Below are positions 33,176 through 40,881 of a stretch of DNA of 43,479 nucleotides, piece after piece; within the stretch, counting starts at the first letter, position 1, and each line of letters begins with the position of its first letter. Under the pieces are notes generated by a model. It had not been told where the DNA came from. It saw nothing but the letters and a program-made list of their open reading frames with translations, and ran no database searches. This DNA comes from Planococcus salinarum (GTDB taxonomy: Bacteria; Bacillota; Bacilli; Bacillales_A; Planococcaceae): assembly GCF_007004625.1 (NCBI RefSeq), contig NZ_VIFV01000028.1, forward strand, positions 1 through 43,479, given 5' to 3'. The position numbers and the translations under genes are program-made.

Positions 33176-34477
33176 CTAAGAAGATTTCGGATGGAATTGA
33201 ACCTTTTTGATCTGCTGGTTGTCCATTTCCACGACAGTCCAGATGCCATTGTCACCGATAACCGTGTCAGCAGTCTGGATGTCACCTGCACTTTTGAAGT
33301 GTACCCAGCCGCCGATTGTATCGATTTCATCACTTTCTTCAAACTCAAGGCCAAAGCGGTCTTCGAGGTCACGCAGCAATACACGGCCGTTGATCAGGTA
33401 ATCGGTTTCATTGACTTTACTGATATCCGGCACCTCGTCTGCATCAAATTCATCGCGGATTTCCCCGACGATTTCTTCCAGCAGGTCCTCCATCGTGATC
33501 ATGCCGGCGGTTCCGCCGTATTCATCTGCTACCAACGCGATATGGACGCGTGAGTGTTGCATTTTCAGCAAGGCTTTCTGCAAACCGGTCATCTCGAAAA
33601 CAGTTGGCAATTCCCTGACGAAGTTCTGGAGTTCCCATGGACGGCCCGCTACGATATGCGGCAGCATTTTCTTCGCGCTGACAAAACCAATGATGCGGTC
33701 TTTGTCGCCGTCCTCTGTGACAGGGTAGCGGGTATAATTATATTCATCGAGAATCTGGACGATTTCTTCCAGCGGCATATCTTTGTCGAGCGTCACCAGT
33801 TCGGTACGCGGAACCATAACTTCTTTTGTAGCCCGCTCATCGAAAGTGAAGACATTTTCCATATAGGAAAGTTCGGTTTCATTGAGAGCGCCGCCTTCAA
33901 AGCTTTGCGCCATGACGATTTTCAGTTCTTCTTCCGAATAGGCCTGTTCCAGCCCGGGCTGTATACCAAACGAACGCAATAGAATCCGCGCAGCACCGTT
34001 CAAAGTCCAGATGAAAGGCTTCATGATCTGTCCGAACCAATAAAGGTAGGGAGCAAGCAGAAGCGACATCTTTTCGGCAAATTCGATTGCCAGTGTTTTC
34101 GGTGCCATTTCACCTACAACGACGTGAAGGTAAGTGACAAGAAGGAATGCGATTGCATAAGAAGATGCCGATGCAACCGAATCCGACACAGCAAAAAATT
34201 CGAAAATCGGGTACATCAGCCGTTCGACTGTCGGTTTACCGAGTGCACCAAGTCCAAGCGCTGTAACCGTAATACCCAATTGGCAGGCGGACAGGTAGTA
34301 ATCCAGGTTCTCTGCCACTCGTTTTGCCATAACCGCTTTCTTATTGCCCTCTGCAATCAATTGATCAAGACGTGACATCCTGATTTTGACGACCGCAAAC
34401 TCTGAACCGACAAAAAATGCCGTCAGTCCGAGCAGGACGACCAATAATATTAAATTCAGTATCGTAATTATATCCAC
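33176..34477 (-). CDS. CNNM/CorC-type (hemolysin family) metal-ion transporter
   Basis: A 433-residue protein with a DUF21 transmembrane domain (about 1-195; four helices, [20 protein letters not shown]), paired CBS domains (about 210-335) and a CorC_HlyC domain (about 350-428; [20 protein letters not shown]). Members such as MpfA are magnesium or cobalt efflux proteins sensing Mg-ATP through CBS. The start is GTG 34477, with the same SD-hairpin arrangement as the downstream paralogue. It follows a MerR gene by 35 bases, which likely regulates it. Confidence 0.92.
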   Translation of the reverse strand: MDIITILNLILLVVLLGLTAFFVGSEFAVVKIRMSRLDQLIAEGNKKAVMAKRVAENLDYYLSACQLGITVTALGLGALGKPTVERLMYPIFEFFAVSDSVASASSYAIAFLLVTYLHVVVGEMAPKTLAIEFAEKMSLLLAPYLYWFGQIMKPFIWTLNGAARILLRSFGIQPGLEQAYSEEELKIVMAQSFEGGALNETELSYMENVFTFDERATKEVMVPRTELVTLDKDMPLEEIVQILDEYNYTRYPVTEDGDKDRIIGFVSAKKMLPHIVAGRPWELQNFVRELPTVFEMTGLQKALLKMQHSRVHIALVADEYGGTAGMITMEDLLEEIVGEIRDEFDADEVPDISKVNETDYLINGRVLLRDLEDRFGLEFEESDEIDTIGGWVHFKSAGDIQTADTVIGDNGIWTVVEMDNQQIKKVQFHPKSS

Positions 34478-34507
34478 TTATATTCCCTGTAAAAGGGATT
34501 CACCTCC
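34478..34507 (-). promoter_or_regulatory. Shine-Dalgarno/hairpin/start leader of the full-length CNNM gene
   Basis: On the minus strand GGAGG (34507-34503) is followed by TGAA, the hairpin TCCCTTTTACAGGGA (34498-34484; 5-bp stem), then 6 bases to GTG 34477. The 4-base and 6-base distances equal those at 33108-33139, although the hairpins differ in length and the loops in sequence. Confidence 0.8.
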
Positions 34508-34512
34508 GAGGT

Positions 34513-34902
34513 TTATTGAAGCAAAGCGAGCAGGGCCGTGATGGCGGCCATCTGGGTTGCCAGTGCTTTGCTTGCGTGCGCTTTTGCATGAGCCGGTGCA
34601 TCCTTCAGCTGTTCTTCCAGCCGGACAATCTTTTGCTGCAGCCGGTTGAATTCGTCGATGACTTCATCAACCAGTTCTTCCGTTTCCGGCGTCCCGCCTG
34701 CACAAATGATTTCCTGGATTTCCGCAATAGACATGCGCTGTTTTTTCAATACCTGTATCCGTTCGAGTGTCTGCAGTACGTTGGTCGGGTACAGCCGGTA
34801 ATTGGTGTCCGAGCGTTCGAATGCCAGCAGGCCGGAATTCGTGTAATAATCAATGGTTCTTGTGGACACTCCACTCAATTTTGCAACTTCACCGATCTTC
34901 AT
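34513..34902 (-). CDS. MerR-family transcriptional regulator
   Basis: A 129-residue regulator with the MerR helix-turn-helix (KIGEVAKLSGVSTRTIDYYT, NSGLLAFERSD), a coiled coil (about 75-105, EELVDEVIDEFNRLQQKIVR) and a short tail with APAHAKAHASKAL. No Cys-based metal site of the MerR/CueR kind is visible. I chose ATG 34902 after GGAAGGA; a TTG precedes it in frame. It heads a unit with the two CNNM genes and is divergent from terC, so regulation of metal export is a reasonable inference. Confidence 0.88.
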   Translation of the reverse strand: MKIGEVAKLSGVSTRTIDYYTNSGLLAFERSDTNYRLYPTNVLQTLERIQVLKKQRMSIAEIQEIICAGGTPETEELVDEVIDEFNRLQQKIVRLEEQLKDAPAHAKAHASKALATQMAAITALLALLQ

Positions 34903-35043
34903 CAAGTCCTTCCCAACGTAAACACCTCCAGTCCGATTTAGAATATACTACCATATAAAATCTTAAACCATACAGTCGAATGTGATGGTTATTATATACT
35001 AAAATAAAATGTGTGAACTTTGCCATAATTAAGCGAAAAAAGC

Positions 35044-35073
35044 TTGCTGTTTTTAAAGCGGGGGTGCTATACT
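35044..35073 (+). promoter_or_regulatory. SigA-type promoter of the terC transcript
   Basis: TTGCTG (35044-35049) and TATACT (35068-35073) with an 18-base spacer, just upstream of the manganese riboswitch. Confidence 0.8.
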
Positions 35074-35089
35074 GACGTTACAACTCAAT

Positions 35090-35235
35090 AGACTTTTGAC
35101 GTTCGTCAAAGGGGAGTAGCTATAGGGAAACCTATTTCACAGTCGTCATTACGTGGTTAACAGCCACCGGTTGTGATAGCAGTTAATTTTGCTTAGCAAG
35201 ACCTTTGCCTTTTAAAAGGCATGGGTCTTTTTTGT
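35090..35235 (+). ncRNA. yybP-ykoY manganese riboswitch with terminator
   Basis: The stretch contains the class motifs TCAAAGGGGAGTAGC near 35105, ACAGTCGTCATTACG near 35139, AACAGCCACCGG near 35159 and TGTGATAGCAGTTAA near 35172. The expression platform is the terminator AGACC(N)TGCCTTTTAAAAGGCA(N)GGTCT with a T-run (35199-35233). The family binds Mn2+ and turns on genes for Mn efflux or handling. It stands directly upstream of a TerC gene, its standard target. Confidence 0.95.
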
Positions 35236-35262
35236 TGCAAAAATTAGCTGGGGGTTTGGAAG

Positions 35263-36027
35263 ATGGAAGCGATTTTATTGGAATATGTATGGGTGTTGCT
35301 GGTTTTAGTGGCACTGGAAGGGTTGCTCGCTGCGGACAACGCGGTGGTTATGGCGGTTATGGTCAAGCACTTGCCGAAAGAGCAGCAGAAAAAAGCGTTG
35401 TTCTACGGATTATTGGGAGCGTTCGTGTTCCGCTTTGCAGCGTTGTTCCTGATCACGTTGCTGGTTGACGTTTGGCAGATTCAGGCGTTAGGTGCGGCTT
35501 ACCTTTTGTTCATCGCCTTCAAGCACATTTACGACCAGCGAAAACACAAAGAACATTCGTTAGAGCCGGAAGCAACACAAGGTGCCGGTTTCTGGATGAC
35601 GGTATTGAAAGTTGAGTTGGCGGACATCGCTTTCGCCATCGACTCCATGCTTGCTGCGGTCGCATTGGCGATGACATTGCCTCACCTGGGCAAAATGGAA
35701 ATCGGCGGCATCAACGGCGGCCAGTTCGGCGTCATGCTTGCCGGTGGTATCTTCGGTCTCATCATCATGCGTTTTGCGGCACATAAATTCGTTAAGTTGC
35801 TGGCTGAATATCCACAACTGGAAACGACAGCTTTCGTCATTGTCGGCTGGGTCGGCGTTAAATTGACGGTTCTCACTTTGGGCCATAAAAACCTCGGCAT
35901 CCTGCCTTACGATTTCGTCCATTCGGCGGAATGGAAGCTCATCTTCTGGGGCGTGTTGCTTGGAATTGTGGCAGTTGGGGCATTGGTTAGTGTTAAGAAG
36001 AAGAGAGCGTCAGAGAAACTGGCTTAA
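35263..36027 (+). CDS. TerC-family membrane protein (YkoY/YceF-like), manganese-linked
   Basis: A 254-residue protein with seven or so membrane helices and the acidic TerC motifs LEGLLAADNAVVMAVM near 20 and VELADIAFAIDSMLAAV near 115. TerC proteins such as YkoY move manganese out of the cell, supplying secreted enzymes with it. Control by the upstream Mn riboswitch strongly supports that role. The ATG at 35263 follows a GGGGG stretch. It is a single-gene unit ending in a terminator. Confidence 0.93.
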   Translation: MEAILLEYVWVLLVLVALEGLLAADNAVVMAVMVKHLPKEQQKKALFYGLLGAFVFRFAALFLITLLVDVWQIQALGAAYLLFIAFKHIYDQRKHKEHSLEPEATQGAGFWMTVLKVELADIAFAIDSMLAAVALAMTLPHLGKMEIGGINGGQFGVMLAGGIFGLIIMRFAAHKFVKLLAEYPQLETTAFVIVGWVGVKLTVLTLGHKNLGILPYDFVHSAEWKLIFWGVLLGIVAVGALVSVKKKRASEKLA

Positions 36028-36039
36028 TAGAATAAAATC

Positions 36040-36078
36040 AACCGGCTCAGGAGATTTTTTCTTCTGTGCCGGTTTTTT
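36040..36078 (+). terminator. Terminator of terC
   Basis: AACCGGCTCAG pairs with CTGTGCCGGTT (one mismatch) around an A/T-rich loop, followed by TTTTTAT. Confidence 0.85.
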
Positions 36079-36213
36079 ATATCTAAGAAGGAGGTAGACG
36101 ACTTGTGTCACTTTTTCACGACTGGGCGGGATAGATTAGAAGGGATAAAAAGAAAATAATAAATTCTGGCGGACTTCCCGTCTTTGAAGGGAAATCAGGA
36201 TCGTTTAATAGCT

Positions 36214-36308
36214 CCGGACAGTATTTGAGCCGTTCCGGACAGTATTTTGGATTTCCGGACAGTATTTGCCTTCTTCCGGACAGTATTTCAGCATTTGCGG
36301 ACAGTAAG
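36214..36308 (+). repeat. Phased repeat cluster E: five CCGGACAGTATTT units, 20-21-nt period
   Basis: Units begin at 36214, 36235, 36255, 36276 and 36297 (steps 21, 20, 21, 21). The first four cores are CCGGACAGTATTT and the last is GCGGACAGTAAGT. Spacers differ. It lies in the 1.05-kb gap between terC and the sigma gene, which also holds cluster F, three hairpins and no convincing gene. Confidence 0.95.
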
Positions 36309-36504
36309 TCCATAATATGGGAATTAACGAAGGGCAACTTTCATATTCGAGACCAAATGGACACTCTAAATCGTGATTATTCACCAATCTTGATAGTCTA
36401 TATAGAAATCTCCATTGCTTACACTAAAAAATTCTCGAACGGCTACCGAAACGAGGGTTAACATGACCAAAAAGCCGCGAAAGCCACTGAAAAGAGAAAG
36501 TGCA

Positions 36505-36538
36505 AAAAGCGGACGTTTTTCGCCCCGCGAAAAACTCC
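36505..36538 (+). repeat. Palindromic element, diverged copy 4 (after cluster E)
   Basis: GTTTTTCGC (36515-36523) pairs with GCGAAAAAC (36527-36535) around CCC. Aligning AAGCGGACGTTTTTCGC with AAATGGATGCTTTTCGC of copies 1 and 3 gives 13 matches in 17, supporting a common origin in the + orientation. It follows cluster E by about 200 bases. Confidence 0.65.
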
Positions 36539-36551
36539 AATCCATTAAAAG

Positions 36552-36580
36552 AAGGCTTCGCGTCCGCGAAGCCTTTTTAT
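36552..36580 (+). terminator. Terminator-like hairpin 1 (AAGGCTTCGCG)
   Basis: AAGGCTTCGCG (36552-36562) pairs perfectly with CGCGAAGCCTT (36565-36575), followed by TTTAT. A near-identical hairpin is at 36928-36953, 376 bases on. Confidence 0.75.
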
Positions 36581-36607
36581 CTTTAAAGTACATTGGGAGA
36601 AGGGGAT

Positions 36608-36811
36608 ATGGGCATTGATAAAGTGCTTGCCAAAAAGACACCGTTTTTTAACGAATTTATTCATTCACTTGAAGGTTTTGTTGAAATTTGCTGTGAAGGG
36701 AACAGGAGAGCATTAATCAGAGGTGCGAAGGCGCGAAAAACTGCCTCCTGGCGGGGGATTTTCGATGAGGAAATGGCGCTGATTTTATTCCCGGAAATTT
36801 ATGTGCGGTAA
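36608..36811 (+). CDS. Doubtful small ORF between two hairpins
   Basis: A 67-codon frame (MGIDKVLAKKTPFFNEFIHS at the start) has AGAAGGGG before its ATG at 36608, so it could be translated. It ends in the first unit of cluster F, which suggests the stop arose from the repeat insertion or that the frame is chance. No family recognised. It is bounded by similar hairpins at 36552 and 36928. Confidence 0.25.
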   Translation: MGIDKVLAKKTPFFNEFIHSLEGFVEICCEGNRRALIRGAKARKTASWRGIFDEEMALILFPEIYVR

Positions 36812-36868
36812 CGGGAATTTGTGTGCGATAAATCAAATTTGTGTGCGCAACGATAATTATGTGTGGCA
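36797..36868 (+). repeat. Phased repeat cluster F: four ATTTGTGTGCG units, exact 20-nt period
   Basis: The GTGTGCG-type core (ATTTATGTGCGGTA, ATTTGTGTGCGATA, ATTTGTGTGCGCAA, ATTATGTGTGGCATA) recurs with TGTG at 36802, 36822, 36842 and 36862, exactly 20 bases apart. Spacers differ. It is 490 bases after cluster E and 210 bases before the sigma pseudogene. Confidence 0.9.
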
Positions 36869-36927
36869 TATGATAATATTTCGTCGGCTAATTCCCGCCA
36901 CTAAAATTCCTCTCTCGTCCATAAAAA

Positions 36928-36953
36928 GAAGGCTTCGCAACTGCGAAGCCTTC
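36928..36953. terminator. Terminator-like hairpin 2 (GAAGGCTTCGCA)
   Basis: GAAGGCTTCGCA (36928-36939) pairs perfectly with TGCGAAGCCTTC (36942-36953), with AAAAA before but no T-run after. It nearly duplicates the hairpin at 36552. Confidence 0.65.
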
Positions 36954-37022
36954 TGATCGGTTTAGAAGATTAATCCTTTATTATACCTATTAATTCCACT
37001 TTTTCGCCTATACTTAAAAAAA

Positions 37023-37049
37023 CGAAACTATTGTCAGAAAACTTACGTC
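37023..37049 (+). promoter_or_regulatory. ECF-type autoregulatory promoter candidate
   Basis: CGAAAC (37023-37028) and CGTC (37046-37049) are 17 bases apart. This resembles the GAAAC/CGTC-type promoters that ECF sigma factors of Bacillus recognise, 32 bases before the sigma reading frame, as expected for autoregulation. Confidence 0.6.
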
Positions 37050-37080
37050 TATTGGATGTTCAGGAAGGGATGGGGGGCGT

Positions 37081-37626
37081 ATGCCGGTGCATGAATACAC
37101 GACACTGACCGATGAAGAGATGAAAACGATCATGGACAGCCACGGAGAATACCTGATCCGGCTGGCTTACTTTTACGTGAAGGACTGGGCGACCGCCGAA
37201 GACATCATGCAGGATGTGTTCATCAGCTATTACCGTAAATCCGCCCAGTTCGATCACCGTGCCTCCCTGAAAACCTATCTGTCGAAAATTACGGTCAATA
37301 AATGCCGTGACCATCTGCGGAGCTGGAAGAACAGGCGCTCGCTGTTCTCGAATTCACTCGGCGGTTTGATTTCTAATGCAAAATCACCCGAGGACACTTA
37401 CGTCCAGCACACAGACCAAAGCAATCTCACGAATAAAATCCTGGAGCTGCCAGTCAAATACAGGGAAGTTATTCTGCTGTTTTAATACCAGGAATTCACG
37501 TCAAAAGAAATCAGCGGGCTACTGAACTGCTCGGAAAACACCGTCAAGACGAGGCTGCGGCGTGCAAAGGATTTATTGCGGCAGAAGGTGGATTTGAGAA
37601 AATGGGAGGGGATGCAGGATGAATAA
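37081..37626 (+). pseudogene. ECF sigma factor gene interrupted by in-frame TAA
   Basis: Region 2 is intact (LIRLAYFYVKDWATAEDIMQ, SLKTYLSKITVNKCRDHLRS). The frame stops at TAA 37483 after VKYREVILLF, then continues in frame for 47 codons (YQEFTSKEISGLLNCSENTV, KTRLRRAKDLLRQKV), which is exactly region 4. Family members read LFYYQEFS here, so TAA replaces a Tyr codon (TAT or TAC). As written, the product would lack the -35-binding domain. The anti-sigma gene overlaps the end by 8 bases. Mutation or sequencing error cannot be told apart. Confidence 0.88.
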
Positions 37627-38425
37627 ATTCAAACGTGACCTGGATGAGTTTGTCGGCGAATCGCCCCGCTTCAACGAACCGCTGAAACGGAAAATTCTGA
37701 GAGAGATGAAACGGGGGGAGCGGCCGACGAGTCATTTTGCTGATTTTAAATATGCAGCTGTCCTGATGCTGCTTCTGACAGTCGCTACAATTTTTCTTGT
37801 AGTAAATATGGGCGGAAATGACATGGAGCCATCAGGTCCAGCAGGCACGTCCAGCGAATTGCCAGCGTTGACTGATCCGGATACGGTGGAGGAAATTAAG
37901 GTTTTTACAGATTATGAAGAGCCGCTGGAAGTGGTGGAAATAAAATCCGATGCGATGGACAGAGGCAACCACGACTATTCAGAACATCCTTTATTGGTGG
38001 ATCCGCAGGCTTACCCGGCTAACGCAGCCAAAGAAGCCGCCCGAGGAGACATAATCGCCTTTGAAGGTCCCTCGTTCGACGGCACACACTGGTCTATCGG
38101 AAGAATCGTCGCTTTGCTGGGGGAAGAAGTGGAAGTCGTGGACGGACAAATTTTCATCAATGACCAAAAGCTCGAAACGTTTTATGGGCGGGCGCACCGT
38201 GTGGGAACCAGTTCGACTGAAGAATATTTGGAATGGTTCGAGGCTAACACTTCCCCAGAAAGCACAACTACCGGTATGGAAGAGATTTTTCAAATGGATA
38301 TAGCGCAAGTCACATTAGCTGGTGATGAAGTTTATGTTGTTGGCGATGACTGGTTCAGAGGCAGCCAGCAAATAATTAAAGTCAATGAAATCCAAGCGGA
38401 AGTTTTGGGGTATTATGTGGAATAA
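37619..38425 (+). CDS. Probable anti-sigma factor with a degenerate signal-peptidase (S26) domain
   Basis: The 268-residue protein has a charged cytoplasmic N-terminus, one membrane helix (about 44-64) and an extracytoplasmic domain with the signal peptidase I pattern: box B IKSDAMDRG (110-113 SDAM where SxSM is expected), RGDIIAFEGP (142-151), IGRIVALLGEEVEVVDGQIF (160-179) and box E VYVVGDDWFRGSQ (238-250). The nucleophile Ser is Ala112 and the Lys of the KRVV motif is Gly161, so it should be inactive. It overlaps the sigma pseudogene by 8 bases. Function as anti-sigma factor is inferred from position and topology. Confidence 0.8.
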   Translation: MNKFKRDLDEFVGESPRFNEPLKRKILREMKRGERPTSHFADFKYAAVLMLLLTVATIFLVVNMGGNDMEPSGPAGTSSELPALTDPDTVEEIKVFTDYEEPLEVVEIKSDAMDRGNHDYSEHPLLVDPQAYPANAAKEAARGDIIAFEGPSFDGTHWSIGRIVALLGEEVEVVDGQIFINDQKLETFYGRAHRVGTSSTEEYLEWFEANTSPESTTTGMEEIFQMDIAQVTLAGDEVYVVGDDWFRGSQQIIKVNEIQAEVLGYYVE

Positions 38426-38453
38426 CGGATTGAGAAATAGTAATTGATTGAGG

Positions 38454-38490
38454 AGAAAGGCTGGATTTTATATTAGCCTTTCTTTCTTTT
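38454..38490 (+). terminator. Terminator of the sigma/anti-sigma unit
   Basis: AGAAAGGCT (38454-38462) pairs with AGCCTTTCT (38475-38483) and TTCTTTTTA follows. Confidence 0.85.
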
Positions 38491-38571
38491 TATTTTCAAA
38501 AGGAATTTTCAGGAATAAATAGAAGTTATTATAGAATACAAAAATTTAAACGACAGCAGAGGAGAATTGGA

Positions 38572-40377
38572 TTGGAACAAACAACCAGCCAGAACTGGAA
38601 CCTGGACACTTTATATGCCGGAGGAAGCCAGTCAGCCGAATTGAAAAATTTGATTGTGGAAATAAAGAGCGTGCTTGAGGAATTGAGTGAGGGTTTAAAA
38701 GCATATCAGGAATACGGTCAAGCAGCGGATAACCGGTCTTTTCTGAAACTCCTGAACCAATTCCAATACGCAAGAAGCGGGTGGGATGAACTCGACGATT
38801 TTGTGATTTGCCTTTATTCGCAGGACGTTCAAGACAGTGAAGCGGTTGTATTGCTGGATGAGAGTGCCGTGATCAAAGCGAAACTGGATTCTGTGCAGAT
38901 CGACTTGGATGAAGCATTGGCGAATTTTCCGGAAGACCGCTGGAATGAATTTATGGAACACGAAGAAGTGAAAGCCTACTCATTCTATTTGGAAGAACGA
39001 AGAAATACGGTGAAGGACCGGCTGCCGGTTGAAATGGAGCGGTTGATCAATGTGCTGTCGGTCAACGGCATTAAAGCCTGGGAACAGCACCAGCAGCAAC
39101 TGCTAGCAAAAATGAAAGTTCCGATTGGGTCCGCTGGGGAAGAGCAGGAAGTTTCAATTGGGCAAGCCATGAATGAAGCGATGTACGCGGAAGATCGTTC
39201 ACTTCGCCAACAGGCGGCAGAAGCGATTGCAGAAACCTGTGCAGATCAGGCAGAGGATTTTGCCACCGCATTGAACCGGATTTCAGGTTTCCGCCTGGAT
39301 GTCTATGAGCAGCGCGGCTGGCACAACGTCTTAAAGGAAGCCGTCGAACAGAATCGGATCCAGGAAGAATCGATCCGGGCATTGGTGAAGTCGATCGATG
39401 ACAATAAGGATCTGTATAGAGCCTATTTCCAGCGGAAAGTCGCATTGACCGGGCTGGAGCAAGTCAGCTGGTTCGATCTGGAAACACCGATTTTTGCATC
39501 TGAGGAGAAAATAACTTATTCTGCAGCCAAAGATATCATCATTAAGCAATTCCAGCAGTTCAGTGAAAAACTGGGTCAATTTGCGGAACGTGCTTTTGAG
39601 GAAGGTTGGATTGAAACTGAAAATCGGTCCGATAAAGCGGGTGGCGGATTCTGCGCTTCCATGCCATTGAGCAACGAAAGCCGCATCTTCATGACGTACC
39701 GGGAAAATTATCAGGATATCGTGACCCTGGCACACGAATTCGGCCACGCCTATCACAATTTCATTCTTCACGATGAACCTGCTTTTGCCCAGCAAAAAGG
39801 CACATCTGTCGCTGAATCGGCTTCTACGTTCCTGGAGAATCTCGTGTTGGATGCAGCCATCGGGCACACGACAAATGAAAAAGAAAAGCTGGCGCTGCTG
39901 GAAGTGAAAATTAAAGACGGCCTGAAATATGTAGTAAGCGTGCCGAACATGTACCGATTCGAACAGGAATTTTATGCAAGAAGAAAGAATGGCCAGCTTA
40001 CAGTGGAAGAGATCAACAATCTGATCAAAGAAGTGGAAAGCGATTTCTACGGCGGGATCATTGAAGGCTCAGCCCCTTACAAATGGATGTATATCAGCCA
40101 TTTCTACAGCGCCGATAAACCTTTCTTCAACATTCCCTATACGATCGGGTATTTATTCAGCAACGGCATTTACAGTTTGGCAAAAGAAGCAACAGGCGAT
40201 TTTCAGGAGAAATACGATGAACTGCTGCGCAACTCCGGGCGGATGACCGTCGAACAGCTGGCACAGAACTACCTGGATGCAGATGTAACAAAGACTGATT
40301 TCTGGGATGCCTCCCAGCAGGCGCTGAAAGAGGCGATTGAGGAGTATTTGAGATTGACGGAGAAGTATATTGAATAA
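38572..40377 (+). CDS. M3-family oligoendopeptidase (PepF type)
   Basis: A 601-residue cytoplasmic zinc peptidase cutting short peptides. The zinc site is HEFGHAYHN (HExxH 388-392) with the downstream Glu in SVAESASTFLENLV (26 residues on). Family patterns NWNLDTLYAGG at the start and PYTIGYLFSNGIYSLAKEA late are present. The start is TTG 38572, 7 bases after GAGGAG. Length is that of PepF/M3B enzymes. It has its own promoter region and no partner gene; the Nudix gene follows in 29 bases and may be cotranscribed. Confidence 0.93.
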   Translation: MEQTTSQNWNLDTLYAGGSQSAELKNLIVEIKSVLEELSEGLKAYQEYGQAADNRSFLKLLNQFQYARSGWDELDDFVICLYSQDVQDSEAVVLLDESAVIKAKLDSVQIDLDEALANFPEDRWNEFMEHEEVKAYSFYLEERRNTVKDRLPVEMERLINVLSVNGIKAWEQHQQQLLAKMKVPIGSAGEEQEVSIGQAMNEAMYAEDRSLRQQAAEAIAETCADQAEDFATALNRISGFRLDVYEQRGWHNVLKEAVEQNRIQEESIRALVKSIDDNKDLYRAYFQRKVALTGLEQVSWFDLETPIFASEEKITYSAAKDIIIKQFQQFSEKLGQFAERAFEEGWIETENRSDKAGGGFCASMPLSNESRIFMTYRENYQDIVTLAHEFGHAYHNFILHDEPAFAQQKGTSVAESASTFLENLVLDAAIGHTTNEKEKLALLEVKIKDGLKYVVSVPNMYRFEQEFYARRKNGQLTVEEINNLIKEVESDFYGGIIEGSAPYKWMYISHFYSADKPFFNIPYTIGYLFSNGIYSLAKEATGDFQEKYDELLRNSGRMTVEQLAQNYLDADVTKTDFWDASQQALKEAIEEYLRLTEKYIE

Positions 40378-40406
40378 AGTGTAATTTATTTTAAGGAGAT
40401 TTCCAC

Positions 40407-40853
40407 ATGAACACCACCCAAAACAACGGCTTCGAATTTCTGGATTTTATTGAGATAAAGGAAGAAGACATAAAGGATTACGCGCCGGTGGCCGGCTCTT
40501 TTGCCGTGATCAGCTGTGACGACAAGGTCCTGATGGTCTACAACGTCTGGCGGGAGCAATGGGAATTGCCGGCTGGGCGGCGCGAAGGCAATGAGACGGA
40601 GAGGGAATGCGCCGTCCGGGAACTTTATGAGGAAACCGGCCAACACATAACCGAACTGGAGTTTAAGGGTTTATTGAAATTAAAGAACACAGCAGACAGC
40701 AGCGTGAAGCACAATCCGGTTTTTGCCGGCAGCGCGGTGAAGTTGGTTCCGTTTCTGAAGAATGACGAAACGTCAGAGATGAAGTTATGGGACCGGAGCG
40801 GGACGCTGGGCGTCATTGATGAGATGGATTTGAAGATTCTCGATTTTGTATGA
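40407..40853 (+). CDS. Nudix hydrolase
   Basis: A 148-residue Nudix protein. The box fits GX5EX7REUXEEXGU: GRREGNE, TERECAV, RELYEETGQ (about 58-80). WREQWELPAG precedes it, the usual strand into the box. These enzymes cleave nucleoside diphosphates linked to another group; no specificity is readable. AAGGAG precedes the ATG. It is followed in 28 bases by the S51 peptidase gene, so a three-gene unit with pepF is plausible. Confidence 0.92.
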   Translation: MNTTQNNGFEFLDFIEIKEEDIKDYAPVAGSFAVISCDDKVLMVYNVWREQWELPAGRREGNETERECAVRELYEETGQHITELEFKGLLKLKNTADSSVKHNPVFAGSAVKLVPFLKNDETSEMKLWDRSGTLGVIDEMDLKILDFV

Positions 40854-40881
40854 GTACGGCAACGAGCGAAAGGGTGGGGAC

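Noticed and set aside
36415-36618. Basic frame MTKKPRKPLKRESAKSGRFS
   Set aside because: It runs through the diverged palindrome and the terminator hairpin, and has no convincing ribosome binding site.
38695-39867. Long minus-strand frames inside the PepF-type gene
   Set aside because: Shadows of a strongly biased coding region; the + strand has the complete M3 peptidase with its zinc site.
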